Positions 9,073-17,549 are shown, counted from the first letter of the stretch. The stretch is DNA of 64,000 nucleotides from a bacterium (GCA_029933125.1 JAOZOU010000002.1:296281-360280), one strand, 5' to 3'. Notes: generated by a model from the sequence alone, not told the origin. Program-made: numbers and translations.

Positions 9073-9480
9073 TTGGTCAAGAGGAAGAAAATAGGCGTAT
9101 CAACCCAGCGCCAAGTTCAGGCTTTGGACATCACGGATAAGGTAGCTAAAGTTGTATCTGATTCTAAGATAAGCAATGGTATTGTTACGATTTTCACCCG
9201 ACATACCACTACGGGACTTTTCATAAATGAGCGGGAGAGTGGTTTAATCCAGGATATCGAAACCGTCCTGGCACAGATTGTTCCAGCAAGGAGTGGCTAT
9301 CTGCATGACCGTGTTGATGATAATGCTGCAAGTCACATCCAGGCTATCTTGCTTGCTACTTCAATTACCATTCCTGTTGAAGATGGAAGGCTTCTCCTTG
9401 GTACCTGGCAGTCAATATTCCTGGCGGAAAGAGATGGTCCACGCAACAGAACCGTGGTTGTTACTGTGATCGGGGAATGA
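9073..9480 (+). CDS. YjbQ/UPF0047 family protein (secondary thiamine-phosphate synthase type)
   Basis: A 135-residue protein of the YjbQ family, some members of which show weak thiamine-phosphate synthase activity; the real role is unknown. The signature is complete: FTRHTTTGLFINE, the HDRVDDNAASHI segment, IPVEDGRLLLGTWQ and ERDGPRNR. The start is TTG 9073 after a GGTGAG site. Its TGA overlaps the ATG of the next gene (ATGA), which suggests translational coupling with the DNA glycosylase. Confidence 0.88.
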   Translation: MVKRKKIGVSTQRQVQALDITDKVAKVVSDSKISNGIVTIFTRHTTTGLFINERESGLIQDIETVLAQIVPARSGYLHDRVDDNAASHIQAILLATSITIPVEDGRLLLGTWQSIFLAERDGPRNRTVVVTVIGE

Positions 9481-10079
9481 CTGAAAAAGCAAAAGCTCTT
9501 AAACAACTCTCAGAAGTTGTTGAGGCATGCCAGAAGTGTGATCTCGCTCAGGGCAGAACGACTGTGGTTTTTGGAGATGGCTCGCCCGATGCTGACATAG
9601 TCTTTGTTGGCGAGGCACCGGGCTATCATGAGGATCTTCAGGGCAAGCCCTTCGTTGGCTCAGCTGGTCGCTTTCTCGATGAGTTACTTCAGGATATTCT
9701 CGGCTTGAGCAGAGGTGATGTCTACATTGCGAATGTGATAAAGTGCAGACCTCCCGAGAACCGTGATCCGACAAGCACGGAAATTGAAACCTGCAAGCCC
9801 TACCTTATGAAGCAGCTTGAGATAATAGCTCCGAAGGTTGTATGCACGCTGGGTAATTTTGCCGCAAAGACGCTTACAGGTCGTAAGGAGGGTATCACTC
9901 GCCTTAGACGCAAAGCAATTAAGGTCACCACCTTCTATGTCTTTCCTATCTATCATCCTGCAGCCGCGCTTCATAGGGGTGATCTTTATGACGAAGTGCG
10001 ACAGGATTTTGTTAGCCTCAAGGAGTTTCTTGAGGCACCTATGCCCCCAGATGAGCCATCCCAGATGGAGCTATTTTGA
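9477..10079 (+). CDS. Type-4 (iron-sulfur) uracil-DNA glycosylase
   Basis: Removes uracil from DNA at the start of base-excision repair. The 200-residue protein has the UDG motif GEAPG (active-site region) and the second motif YHPAAALHRG. Four cysteines are placed as in family 4 for a 4Fe-4S cluster: CQKC at the N-terminus, IKC in the RPPENRDP segment, and ETCKPYL. Family 4 enzymes are common in thermophiles and in bacteria lacking family 1. Its ATG overlaps the YjbQ stop by 4 bp. Confidence 0.93.
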   Translation: MTEKAKALKQLSEVVEACQKCDLAQGRTTVVFGDGSPDADIVFVGEAPGYHEDLQGKPFVGSAGRFLDELLQDILGLSRGDVYIANVIKCRPPENRDPTSTEIETCKPYLMKQLEIIAPKVVCTLGNFAAKTLTGRKEGITRLRRKAIKVTTFYVFPIYHPAAALHRGDLYDEVRQDFVSLKEFLEAPMPPDEPSQMELF

Positions 10080-10861
10080 TGAGCCAGCTTGTCCTTGTGC
10101 TGATCTTTGTCGTTGGCTTAGTCGTTGGCAGCTTCCTAAATGTTGTCCGTCATCGCTTACCCCGAAAGGAGGACCTGGTCTTCAGCAGATCTCGATGTCC
10201 CAATTGCGGTGCCCCTATTAAATGGTACGATAACATACCTATCGTCAGTTTCATTGTCCTCAAGAGGCGATGCCGTAGTTGCGGGTGGAAAATTCCTTTT
10301 GTCTATCCAGTAATCGAGGCGGCAACAGGTGTTTTCTTCGTTCTTATCTGGCAACGTTTCCAACCCAACGCAGCTGTCGCTTATTCAATAATGGCTGGAA
10401 TTTTGATTGCCTGTGCGGGCATAGACTACGAGCTCGGCATAATCCCTGATAAGCTTACCCTACCTGGAATCCTTCTAGGGGTGGTATTCTCAATCACACT
10501 CCTTTTGGATGTGATCCAATCCAATCCTTTACTTCACTCACTTCTCGGAATATTGGTGGGAGGAGGTAGTCTCTTTCTTATCGGCACCCTCTATAAGATC
10601 ACCCGCCACGTCGAGGGAATGGGTTTTGGTGATGTAAAACTTATGGCTATGGTGGGAGCTTTCCTGGGTTATCGGCTTGCGCTTATGACAATTCTAATTG
10701 GAGCAATAGCCGGCGCCATCGTTGGCATTATATTGGTAGCGAAGACTTCGAAGGGATTAAAATCGAGTCTTCCCTTTGGTGTTTTCCTCTCACCGGCTGC
10801 CCTTCTATCTTTGCTTGCTGGCGAGAGGTTGCTTAATGCATATCTTGGTCTCATAAGATAA
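10079..10861 (+). CDS. Prepilin peptidase / type IV leader peptidase (A24 family)
   Basis: Integral membrane aspartic protease that cuts and usually N-methylates type IV pilin-like precursors. The 260-residue protein has the N-terminal methylase-type region with two CxxC pairs (CPNCGAPIKWYDNIP and CRSCG) and about seven further hydrophobic helices. The two catalytic aspartates sit in GIDYELGIIPDKLTLPG and GFGDVKLM. ATG 10079 overlaps the previous stop by one base (TGATG). No pilin or secretion genes are in the window, so its substrates are elsewhere. Confidence 0.93.
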   Translation: MSQLVLVLIFVVGLVVGSFLNVVRHRLPRKEDLVFSRSRCPNCGAPIKWYDNIPIVSFIVLKRRCRSCGWKIPFVYPVIEAATGVFFVLIWQRFQPNAAVAYSIMAGILIACAGIDYELGIIPDKLTLPGILLGVVFSITLLLDVIQSNPLLHSLLGILVGGGSLFLIGTLYKITRHVEGMGFGDVKLMAMVGAFLGYRLALMTILIGAIAGAIVGIILVAKTSKGLKSSLPFGVFLSPAALLSLLAGERLLNAYLGLIR

Positions 10862-11368
10862 AGGGTGCCCCGAGGTAGAAGAGGTGTCCGTCCGAAGCAT
10901 AGCCCTCGCCGATATTGGCTATCCACTTGCGCTTGTCAGAGCAAAGCCTCTAACTACCTGCAGGGACCCTGTTGGAAGAGGACCCTGTCCCAGGCCCAGT
11001 TCTCTCAGTAGCAAAGAGCATGCCAACAAAGATTTCTTCGTGATCCCGCTAATGTCTTGGAAAATTATAAATTAAGAACCATGTCACCTTTGACTGGTTT
11101 CAGCGTCAAAATGGCAGAATGCGAAGCGCACATGCTATTGCATTGTGCAAGAGAGCATTAGTGGCTGAGATGCAAATTTGGGTTGATTTTGGAGAGAGAA
11201 AGTTGCAAATTAAAAACTCAGAGTCCGAGGCGTTGATGGATGTTTCGGATTCGGGAGCAGAGGCTTCCCAATTCGTAGTTTTACCTTTGGAGCGTGCGAA
11301 GTAGCCCGGCGTGGGCCGGGGTGTCACGGTCTGTTAAGCTTTGATAGTCTTGGTAAAGAAGATAGCGA
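10862..11368 (+). other. Intergenic stretch without a recognisable gene
   Basis: About 500 bp between pilD-like and groES genes. It holds a direct repeat of GGACCCTGT (near 10965-11000), a GC-rich hairpin at 11305-11320 (CCCGGC, 4-base loop, GCCGGG) and short frames without ribosome sites. I see no known RNA signature. A degenerate gene or an unrecognised RNA remains possible. Confidence 0.5.
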
Positions 11369-11396
11369 TTGACAAAATAACATTCACCAATATAAT
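11369..11396 (+). promoter_or_regulatory. Strong sigma-70 promoter of groES-groEL
   Basis: TTGACA at 11369-11374 and a perfect TATAAT at 11391-11396 with a 16-bp spacer. The predicted start near 11403 leads straight into a hairpin at 11406-11426 (ACCTGC, 9-base loop, GCAGGT). There is no CIRCE element (TTAGCACTC-N9-GAGTGCTAA), so HrcA control in the usual form is not supported. Confidence 0.85.
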
Positions 11397-11506
11397 TTCA
11401 TTTTCACCTGCTTCTTTGGCGCAGGTTGAAAGGGGGGATGTAGATAGGATTAAATCCTTGCTGTGATTCAGTTGGGATGTAAATCCGTAGGGAAGGAGGT
11501 AGGAGC

Positions 11507-11809
11507 ATGCCTGCGAAAAAGACAAGTATCAAACCACTTGCTGACAGGGTACTTGTGAAGCGCATTGAAGAAGAAAAGCAGACTAAGGGTGGCATAATTG
11601 TTCCGGATACTGCAAAGGAGAAGCCCCAACAGGGTAAGGTGATAGAAGTTGGGCCAGGTAGGATGACTGAAGATGGTCGCCATATCAAGATGGAAGTAAA
11701 GAAGGGCGACAAAGTACTTTTCGGCAAGTATGCAGGCACTGAGATCACGGTGGGCGACGAGGAGTTCTTGATTCTGCGAGAGGATGACATTCTTGCAATC
11801 ATTGCGTAG
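11507..11809 (+). CDS. groES: Co-chaperonin GroES
   Basis: Forms the heptameric lid of the GroEL chamber in the cytoplasm. The 100-residue protein has the mobile loop region ([20 protein letters not shown]), the VIEVGPG strand and the [12 protein letters not shown] segment. ATG 11507 follows GGAAGGAGGT. It precedes groEL by 43 bp in a two-gene operon driven by the promoter at 11369. Confidence 0.98.
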   Translation: MPAKKTSIKPLADRVLVKRIEEEKQTKGGIIVPDTAKEKPQQGKVIEVGPGRMTEDGRHIKMEVKKGDKVLFGKYAGTEITVGDEEFLILREDDILAIIA

Positions 11810-11852
11810 AACTCACTAGTGGGTTTGCCCTGCGCTTGTGGAGGTGAGACCT

Positions 11853-13493
11853 ATGGCTGCTAAGCAACTGATGTATGATGAGAAGGCAAGGAGAGCTCTT
11901 GAAGCTGGAGTTGATAAACTGGCTGCGGCAGTCAGAGTGACTCTGGGACCCAGAGGACGCACTGTCGTACTCGAGAAGAAGTGGGGTGCACCCACGGTAA
12001 CAAACGATGGAGTCACTATTGCGAAAGAGATAGATCTCGAAGATCCTTACGAGAACATGGGTGCTCAGATGGTTAAGGAGGTTGCGACAAAGACCAGCGA
12101 TGTTGCTGGTGACGGAACAACCACTGCAACCATCCTTGCTCAGACAATCCTGCGGGAGGGTCTTAAGAATGTCGTAGCCGGTGCCAATCCTATGGAACTT
12201 AAACGTGGCATCGAGCGAGCTGTTGAAGTTGTTGTTGATGAGCTCAAGAAAATAGCAAAGCCTGTCAAGAGCACCAAGGAGATTGCTCAAGTCGGAGCTA
12301 TATCCGCACACGGTGATGAGAACATCGGCAAGCTTCTTGCCGACGCTATGGACAAGGTTGGCAGGGAAGGGGTCATAACCGTTGATGAAGCCAAGGGCAT
12401 GGAGACAACCCTCGATGTTGTTGAGGGAATGCAATTTGATCGTGGTTACCTGTCACCTTACTTCATAACTGATCCTGAGAATATGGTCGTTGAGCTTGAG
12501 GATCCCTACATCCTCGTTCATGAGAAGAAGATTAGTGTGATGAAGGACCTACTACCTCTACTGGAGAAGATTTCGAGGTCTGGCAAGTCGCTTCTGATTA
12601 TTGCTGAGGATGTTGAGGGTGAAGCTCTTGCAACACTCGTTGTCAACAAGTTGCGTGGTGTTCTCAAGTGTGCTGCTGTTAAAGCTCCTGGCTACGGGGA
12701 TCGCCGCAAGGCAATGCTTGAGGACATTGCGATCTTGACTGGCGGTCGCATGATTGCTGAGGAAGTCGGTATAAAGCTGGAGAACGTTGGCCTTGAGGAT
12801 CTGGGTTCCTGCAAACGTGTCATGATTGATAAGGAAAACACAACCATTGTTGGTGGAAAAGGTTCGAAGAAGGATATAGACGGCAGGATCGCTCAGATCA
12901 AGAAGGCTATCGAAGAGACGACATCTGACTATGATAGAGAAAAACTTCAGGAGCGTCTTGCCAAGTTAGCTGGCGGTGTTGCTGTGATAAAGGTTGGAGC
13001 CGCCACCGAGGTCGAGATGAAGGCACGAAAAGCTATGGTTGAGGATGCCCTTCATGCAACCAAGGCAGCTGTTGAAGAGGGGATTGTTCCCGGTGGTGGC
13101 GTTGCACTTCTCAGGGCAGTCCCTGCACTTGAGAAGCTTGCCAGAGCCAAAGACCTGACCGAGGACGAAAGGGTCGGAGTCAACATTGTGAGACGCGCAC
13201 TTGAGGAGCCTGCGAGACAGATCGTTGAGAATGCTGGCCTTGAGGGCTCAATAATAGTCGAGCAGATAAAGACCAAGGGCACTTACGAAGGCTTCGATGC
13301 TGCAGAGGGCAAGTGGGTTGATATGCTACAGGCTGGCATAATTGATCCGCTTAAAGTAACAAGAACTGCTCTTCAGAACGCAGCATCGGTCGCTGCTCTT
13401 ATGCTCACAACTGAAGCTCTTGTTACCGAGATACCTGAGAAGGAGAAGACGCCGGCGACGCCGGGAGGCGGCTACGGCGAGGGCATGTATTAA
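11853..13493 (+). CDS. groEL: Chaperonin GroEL
   Basis: ATP-driven 60-kDa chaperonin that folds proteins inside a double heptameric ring. The 546-residue protein has the ATP-site motifs TLGPRGR and [14 protein letters not shown], the apical domain [14 protein letters not shown], and the late [10 protein letters not shown]. The C-terminus ends [11 protein letters not shown] and lacks the long GGM repeat of proteobacterial GroEL. ATG 11853 follows GGAGGTGAG; the in-frame GTG at 11838 is part of that site. It is the second gene of the groES operon. Confidence 0.98.
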   Translation: MAAKQLMYDEKARRALEAGVDKLAAAVRVTLGPRGRTVVLEKKWGAPTVTNDGVTIAKEIDLEDPYENMGAQMVKEVATKTSDVAGDGTTTATILAQTILREGLKNVVAGANPMELKRGIERAVEVVVDELKKIAKPVKSTKEIAQVGAISAHGDENIGKLLADAMDKVGREGVITVDEAKGMETTLDVVEGMQFDRGYLSPYFITDPENMVVELEDPYILVHEKKISVMKDLLPLLEKISRSGKSLLIIAEDVEGEALATLVVNKLRGVLKCAAVKAPGYGDRRKAMLEDIAILTGGRMIAEEVGIKLENVGLEDLGSCKRVMIDKENTTIVGGKGSKKDIDGRIAQIKKAIEETTSDYDREKLQERLAKLAGGVAVIKVGAATEVEMKARKAMVEDALHATKAAVEEGIVPGGGVALLRAVPALEKLARAKDLTEDERVGVNIVRRALEEPARQIVENAGLEGSIIVEQIKTKGTYEGFDAAEGKWVDMLQAGIIDPLKVTRTALQNAASVAALMLTTEALVTEIPEKEKTPATPGGGYGEGMY

Positions 13494-13525
13494 GAAGAAG
13501 CATCTTGCTTACTGGAGGAAGGTAA

Positions 13526-13717
13526 GTGAGACGGAAGAAGCGGAAAAGCGATGCTGATGAGCGTCCTAGCCGCAGACGCCGTGCCCTGAGACACATCGAG
13601 GACAGGGAGTGGGAAGAGGAGCTACGCTATGTCGACTCCGATCTCGAGATGGAGGATGACATGCCAGCGTGGCCCGATGAGGACGAGGTTCTCGATGAGT
13701 CAGATTGGGCTCCGTAG
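13526..13717 (+). CDS. Small highly charged hypothetical protein
   Basis: A 63-residue protein that I do not recognise. It is strikingly bipartite: a basic N-terminus (RRKKRK ... RPSRRRR) and an acidic C-terminus rich in Asp and Glu (EDDMPAWPDEDEV). The GTG start at 13526 sits 4-5 bp after a good GGAGGAAGG ribosome site, the main evidence that it is translated. It lies 32 bp after groEL and could be the last gene of the chaperonin transcript. No signal peptide or membrane segment is seen. Confidence 0.6.
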   Translation: MRRKKRKSDADERPSRRRRALRHIEDREWEEELRYVDSDLEMEDDMPAWPDEDEVLDESDWAP

Positions 13718-13921
13718 ATAGACAGCCTGAATGGGAAAGGCAAGGGGCTTTTGAGACCTGCTTGTGGTTTTCCTGGTACAGGCTTACGGGGGTTAGTTCT
13801 TGCTTAAAGTACCCATTGGGTCTGCAAGGAGAGTCCGCCGGGGGTGGTATGGAGCCCCCGGCTAGTTTGGTCTAACTTGAAGGGATACCATCCCTTCCAG
13901 CCTCGAGGAGGTGGTCCGGAG
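13718..13921 (+). promoter_or_regulatory. Structured untranslated leader upstream of speD
   Basis: A 204-base non-coding stretch with several inverted repeats. AGCCTG near 13725 can pair with CAGGCT near 13782. ACCC/GGGT flank ATT near 13812. There is a perfect 8-bp GC stem at 13837-13862 (GCCGGGGG / CCCCCGGC, 10-base loop) and a perfect 8-bp stem at 13879-13897 (GAAGGGAT / ATCCCTTC, 3-base loop). The ribosome site GAGGAGGTGG follows 7 bases later. I could not match it to the SAM or other riboswitch consensus I know, so its role is open. Confidence 0.45.
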
Positions 13922-14365
13922 ATGGGCGAAACTTTCGGTCTGCACCTTATGCTCGACGGTTACGATTGTGACCGTAGCAAACTAGCCGATGCGGATTTCA
14001 TCCGCAACTTCCTCAATGAATTCCCGGAGGATATTGGCATGACCAAGCTTATGAGTCCATATGTTTCCAGATATGAGGATGCGGACCGTAAGCGTTGGGG
14101 CCTCTCCGGATTTGTCCTCATTGCGGAAAGTCACGTAAGCATCCATACTTTCCCCGACGAGGAGACTATATCTGTTGATGTGTTTTCGTGTCGCAATTTT
14201 GATATCGAGGCAGCAGAAAGCAAGATTGTCGAAGGCTTTGGTATAAGAAGAATCGAACGCAACATATTGGATAGAGGTGTAGAATACCCTAAGGATTTCA
14301 ATCTTGCTAGAGAGATCATTAGCATAGAACGCGAGCAGTGTGGATTGAGGGTGGCGGAGGCCTGA
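13922..14365 (+). CDS. speD: SpeD-family pyruvoyl-dependent decarboxylase (S-adenosylmethionine decarboxylase or relative)
   Basis: Self-cleaving pyruvoyl enzyme of 147 residues. The processing site is ESHVSIHTFPDE, where Glu-Ser cleavage makes the pyruvoyl group, and the conserved Cys lies in VDVFSC. The family normally decarboxylates S-adenosylmethionine for spermidine synthesis, but homologues with arginine or ornithine decarboxylase activity exist, as in Crenarchaeota. Here the next gene is agmatinase and no spermidine synthase is in the window, so an arginine decarboxylase role is a live alternative. ATG 13922 follows GAGGAGGTGG; an upstream frame from 13844 runs through the leader hairpin and is unlikely. 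Confidence 0.88.
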   Translation: MGETFGLHLMLDGYDCDRSKLADADFIRNFLNEFPEDIGMTKLMSPYVSRYEDADRKRWGLSGFVLIAESHVSIHTFPDEETISVDVFSCRNFDIEAAESKIVEGFGIRRIERNILDRGVEYPKDFNLAREIISIEREQCGLRVAEA

Positions 14366-14377
14366 GATCTGGGGAAT

Positions 14378-15316
14378 TTGAGTCCGGGGATTTCACCTTT
14401 GAACATGGAAGAGATCGAATGTTCGAGCTGGAAGTTTCTGGGCATACCCGACAGGTATAGCTCACTGGAATCCAGCTACTTTCACATTCTTCCTGTTCCC
14501 TATGACGCAACATCAAGCTATGTTGCAGGGGCGAGATTTGGTCCAAGAGCCATAATCGAAGCCTCCCACCAGATCGAGCTTTATGATGCTGAGCTCGCAA
14601 TGGCACCTGCAGACCTGGGTATCGCTACTCATGATGAGGTGCCTGTCGTAGCTGGTGATCCGGAGGGGATGATTGCAAGAATTGAAGAGAGGGTGGGCGA
14701 GATAAGATCCTTAGGCGGGCTACCAGTGATCTTAGGTGGTGAGCACACTGTCGCTCTCGGAAGCATTAGGACTTTTGATGATAGTGACCTTATGGTAGTG
14801 AGTTTGGATGCTCACGGAGATCTGCGCGATACTTATCAGGGCAATCGTTACAGTCATGCCTGTTTTCTCAGAAGGGTTAGCGACGAGCATGAGTGTGCTG
14901 CGTTCGGCATTCGAAGCATTTCCAAGGCTGAGGTCAATTTCATCAGTCAGAAAAGTATACCGGTTTTCTATGCCCGCGATATGATAGGTGCCATAGATGC
15001 TATCGATCTCGAGTTCATACCTGAGAAGATTTACATCACTATCGACATTGATGTTCTAGATTGCTCAATCATGCCTTCAGCGGGAACACCTGAGCCTGGT
15101 GGGCTTGGGTGGTATGATGTGGTTAGTCTTCTTGAAAGAATCATAACCAGTCGCAGGATTTTGGGTTTTGATGTTGTTGAACTCTGTCCCCAGCCTCATA
15201 ACGTAGCCCCGGACTTTACGGCTGCCAAGCTTGTCTATAAGGTGATGGGTTTGATTGCTAAATATTCCAGGAATCGGGAGGTTGACGCAACTAGCCATGG
15301 CCAAGAAAAAAAGTAA
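14378..15316 (+). CDS. speB: Agmatinase / arginase-family ureohydrolase
   Basis: Hydrolyses agmatine to putrescine and urea, or a related guanidino compound. The arginase-family metal ligands are present in order: GGEHTVALG, DAHGDLRD, SHACFLRR and TIDIDVLD, followed by GTPEPGGL. TTG 14378 is used; ATG 14405 is an alternative and neither has a perfect ribosome site. It begins 12 bp after the SpeD-family gene and overlaps rpoZ by 20 bp. Together with SpeD it implies a polyamine branch from arginine. Ureohydrolases are hard to assign by substrate, so agmatine is inferred from sequence resemblance and context. Confidence 0.88.
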   Translation: MSPGISPLNMEEIECSSWKFLGIPDRYSSLESSYFHILPVPYDATSSYVAGARFGPRAIIEASHQIELYDAELAMAPADLGIATHDEVPVVAGDPEGMIARIEERVGEIRSLGGLPVILGGEHTVALGSIRTFDDSDLMVVSLDAHGDLRDTYQGNRYSHACFLRRVSDEHECAAFGIRSISKAEVNFISQKSIPVFYARDMIGAIDAIDLEFIPEKIYITIDIDVLDCSIMPSAGTPEPGGLGWYDVVSLLERIITSRRILGFDVVELCPQPHNVAPDFTAAKLVYKVMGLIAKYSRNREVDATSHGQEKK

Positions 15317-15626
15317 GAAAGCAGAAGCCGACGAGAGTGCTGTTGAAGAGAAGATTCACCTTGATCCTGAGAAGCCTGTTGAGGAGCAGATTCCTCTGAA
15401 TGCCCTTCCGACACTGTTTCCTAATTCTTACGAGATAGTTGTTGCAGCTGCCCGCCGAGCGAGGCAGCTGAACCTTGGTTTGCGACCGCTTGTCAAAACC
15501 CAAATGATCCGTCCTGTGGACATCGCACTTGCCGAACTAGCTGCGGGTAAGGTGACCTATGAGCTAGGTGACGAAGACTCAGGGCGGGAGCGGAGTAGTG
15601 CCAGGGGAAAGAGTCGCAAGAAGTAA
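15297..15626 (+). CDS. rpoZ: RNA polymerase omega subunit
   Basis: Small subunit that helps assemble the beta-prime subunit of RNA polymerase. The 110-residue protein has a Lys/Glu-rich lead, then the omega core from about residue 35: LPTLFPNSYEIVVAAARRAR and PVDIALAELAAGKVTYE. It ends in a basic tail. ATG 15297 follows CGGGAGGTTG and lies inside the 3-prime end of speB, a 20-bp overlap. The location in a polyamine/RNA-repair operon is unusual, since omega is often next to gmk. Confidence 0.88.
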   Translation: MAKKKSKKAEADESAVEEKIHLDPEKPVEEQIPLNALPTLFPNSYEIVVAAARRARQLNLGLRPLVKTQMIRPVDIALAELAAGKVTYELGDEDSGRERSSARGKSRKK

Positions 15627-15655
15627 TCCAATCTTTGCTACGCAGGTTGATTCTA

Positions 15656-16081
15656 ATGACTTCCAGAGACTTCTATAGAGTGATTGAGCACACGGCTGAC
15701 ATCGGTCTGGAGGTTGAAGCTCAGGACATTGAGGGCATTTTTGTCCGCAGCGGATTGGCGGTTTTCGATCTCATGTTCGGGCTGGACTCGATTGAGAAGC
15801 ATACGAGGAGAATAATCGAGGTGGAGGGTGAGGATTTGGAGGAACTTCTGGTTGCCTGGTTGAACGAGCTTTTATATGTTTACGCAGTGGAAAGGATGCT
15901 CTTTTGTGAATTCCTTGATGTTGATCTCAAAGAGCACAAGTTCGTTGCGACTGGGGCTGGTGAGGAGTTTGATCCCGAGAAGCATAAGGTTGAAATGGAG
16001 ATAAAAGCGGCTACATATCATGGCTTGGTTCTGAAGAAAGTCAATGGCTTGTGGAAGACAAAGATAATTTTTGATGTGTAA
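15656..16081 (+). CDS. Archease, RtcB cofactor
   Basis: Small metal-binding protein that speeds guanylylation and multiple turnover of the RNA ligase RtcB. The 141-residue protein shows the family start FYRVIEHTADIGLEV with its metal-ligand Asp, the middle LVAWLNELLY and the terminal IIFDV with a second conserved Asp. ATG 15656 is preferred; a TTG at 15635 would add 7 residues. It ends 12 bp before rtcB, the expected functional pairing. Confidence 0.94.
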   Translation: MTSRDFYRVIEHTADIGLEVEAQDIEGIFVRSGLAVFDLMFGLDSIEKHTRRIIEVEGEDLEELLVAWLNELLYVYAVERMLFCEFLDVDLKEHKFVATGAGEEFDPEKHKVEMEIKAATYHGLVLKKVNGLWKTKIIFDV

Positions 16082-16093
16082 GTGGTGAGTGCA

Positions 16094-17539
16094 ATGGCCA
16101 ACGACATCAGAATTGAGAAGATAGACGATTACCGCTGGCGCATACCTAAGACAGGTGGGATGCGCGTTCCTGGGCTCATCTATGCCTCTGAAGATCTCCT
16201 GCGGCACATAAAGCTAGACCAAAGTCCAAAGCAGGTTGCCAACGTTGCACATCTTCCTGGTATCGTAAAGTACTCGCTTGCCATGCCGGACATGCACTGG
16301 GGATATGGATTCCCAATTGGAGGCGTTGCAGCAACTGACCTTGAAAGTGGTGTCATCTCGCCTGGTGGAGTTGGCTACGACATAAATTGTGGCTGTCGTC
16401 TCTTACGGACAGATCTGACCTACGAGGATGTAAAGCCAAAGTTGGAGGAGCTTGCAAGGAATCTCTTCAATAACATTCCATGTGGTGTTGGTTCGACGGG
16501 TGTCATAAAGCTCACCCCCCAGGAAGAGAAGAAAGTTCTCAAGGAAGGAGCTGTCTGGGCTGTGCGTAATGGTTACGGTGATATGGAAGATGTTGAGCGA
16601 ACGGAGGAAGGTGGAAAGATGGAAGCAGCTGATCCCGCTGCTGTCAGTGATAGGGCTATAACACGAGGGCGGGAGCAGCTTGGTACGCTTGGATCAGGCA
16701 ATCACTTCCTCGAGGTTGACCTCATTGAGCAAGTCTATGATGAGGCTGTGGCAAGGGCTTTTGGGCTTGAGGCGGGAAACATTGCGATTTTGATTCACTC
16801 GGGTTCCCGTGGCTTTGGCTATCAGGTTTGTGATGACTATCTTCACACAATGGGGAAGGCTGTTCATAAGTACAATATCAAATTACCTGACAGGCAGCTT
16901 GCCAGTGCACCTCTTAGGTCACCTGAGGGCGAGGCATATTTCTCTGCCATGGCCTGTGCAGCCAATTATGCCTGGGCAAATCGCCAGTGCCTTATGCATT
17001 GGACACGCGAGACATTCGAGAAGACACTAGGTATTTCTCCTACCGATCTCAACTTGAAGCTTGTCTACGATGTATGTCACAATATCGCCAAGAAGGAAAG
17101 GCACGTAGTTGACGGCAAGGAGATTGAAGTCTGTGTTCACCGCAAGGGTGCGACACGGGCTTTCCCTGCTGGGCATCCTGACGTTCCTGAGTGCTACAGG
17201 GATGTTGGGCAGCCAGTATTGATACCTGGTGACATGGGAACCAATTCCTATGTCCTTGTTGGCACGCAGCTGGCGATGCAGGAGACTTTTGGGAGCACAT
17301 GTCATGGCGCTGGGAGGGTTAGGAGTCGTAGTCAATCCAAGAGAGTGACTGATAGCCATGCGCTGCTCAAGGATCTTGAGCAGAAAGGGATAATAGTCAT
17401 GGCTCGGGGCAAAAGAACGATTGCAGAAGAGGCACCTGAGGCATACAAGGATGTTGACAAAGTTGTAGAAGTGGTCCATCGGGCGGGGATATCGCGCAAG
17501 GTTGCCAAACTTAGGCCACTCTGCGTAATAAAGGGATAG
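16094..17539 (+). CDS. rtcB: RNA-splicing ligase RtcB
   Basis: Joins 2-prime,3-prime-cyclic phosphate or 3-prime-phosphate RNA ends to 5-prime-OH ends using GTP and Mn. The 482-residue protein keeps the metal and guanylylation residues: YDINCGCR (Cys ligand), GSGNHFLEV, HSGSRGFG, DVCHNIAK, and the GMP-accepting His in STCHGAGR. ATG 16094 follows GGTGAG; two upstream GTG codons are possible. Archease lies directly upstream and lon follows, so RNA repair and proteolysis may be coexpressed as a stress response. That last point is inference. Confidence 0.97.
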   Translation: MANDIRIEKIDDYRWRIPKTGGMRVPGLIYASEDLLRHIKLDQSPKQVANVAHLPGIVKYSLAMPDMHWGYGFPIGGVAATDLESGVISPGGVGYDINCGCRLLRTDLTYEDVKPKLEELARNLFNNIPCGVGSTGVIKLTPQEEKKVLKEGAVWAVRNGYGDMEDVERTEEGGKMEAADPAAVSDRAITRGREQLGTLGSGNHFLEVDLIEQVYDEAVARAFGLEAGNIAILIHSGSRGFGYQVCDDYLHTMGKAVHKYNIKLPDRQLASAPLRSPEGEAYFSAMACAANYAWANRQCLMHWTRETFEKTLGISPTDLNLKLVYDVCHNIAKKERHVVDGKEIEVCVHRKGATRAFPAGHPDVPECYRDVGQPVLIPGDMGTNSYVLVGTQLAMQETFGSTCHGAGRVRSRSQSKRVTDSHALLKDLEQKGIIVMARGKRTIAEEAPEAYKDVDKVVEVVHRAGISRKVAKLRPLCVIKG

Positions 17540-17549
17540 GAGGACTGAC

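Noticed and set aside
10965-11000. GGACCCTGT direct repeat as part of a CRISPR or mobile element end
   Set aside because: Only two copies, 9 bp long, with no spacers, no inverted ends and no transposase nearby.
10884-11075. 63-residue frame after prepilin peptidase
   Set aside because: Proline- and cysteine-rich, low-complexity translation without a ribosome site; probably chance.
11119-11304. 61-residue frame in the gap before groES
   Set aside because: No ribosome site, no recognisable motif, and it ends in a GC hairpin. Composition does not look like a maintained protein.
13718-13921. Calling the speD leader a SAM riboswitch
   Set aside because: The SAM-I core pattern is not present, and I could not fit SAM-II or SAM-III from memory. 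It is left as an unclassified structured leader.
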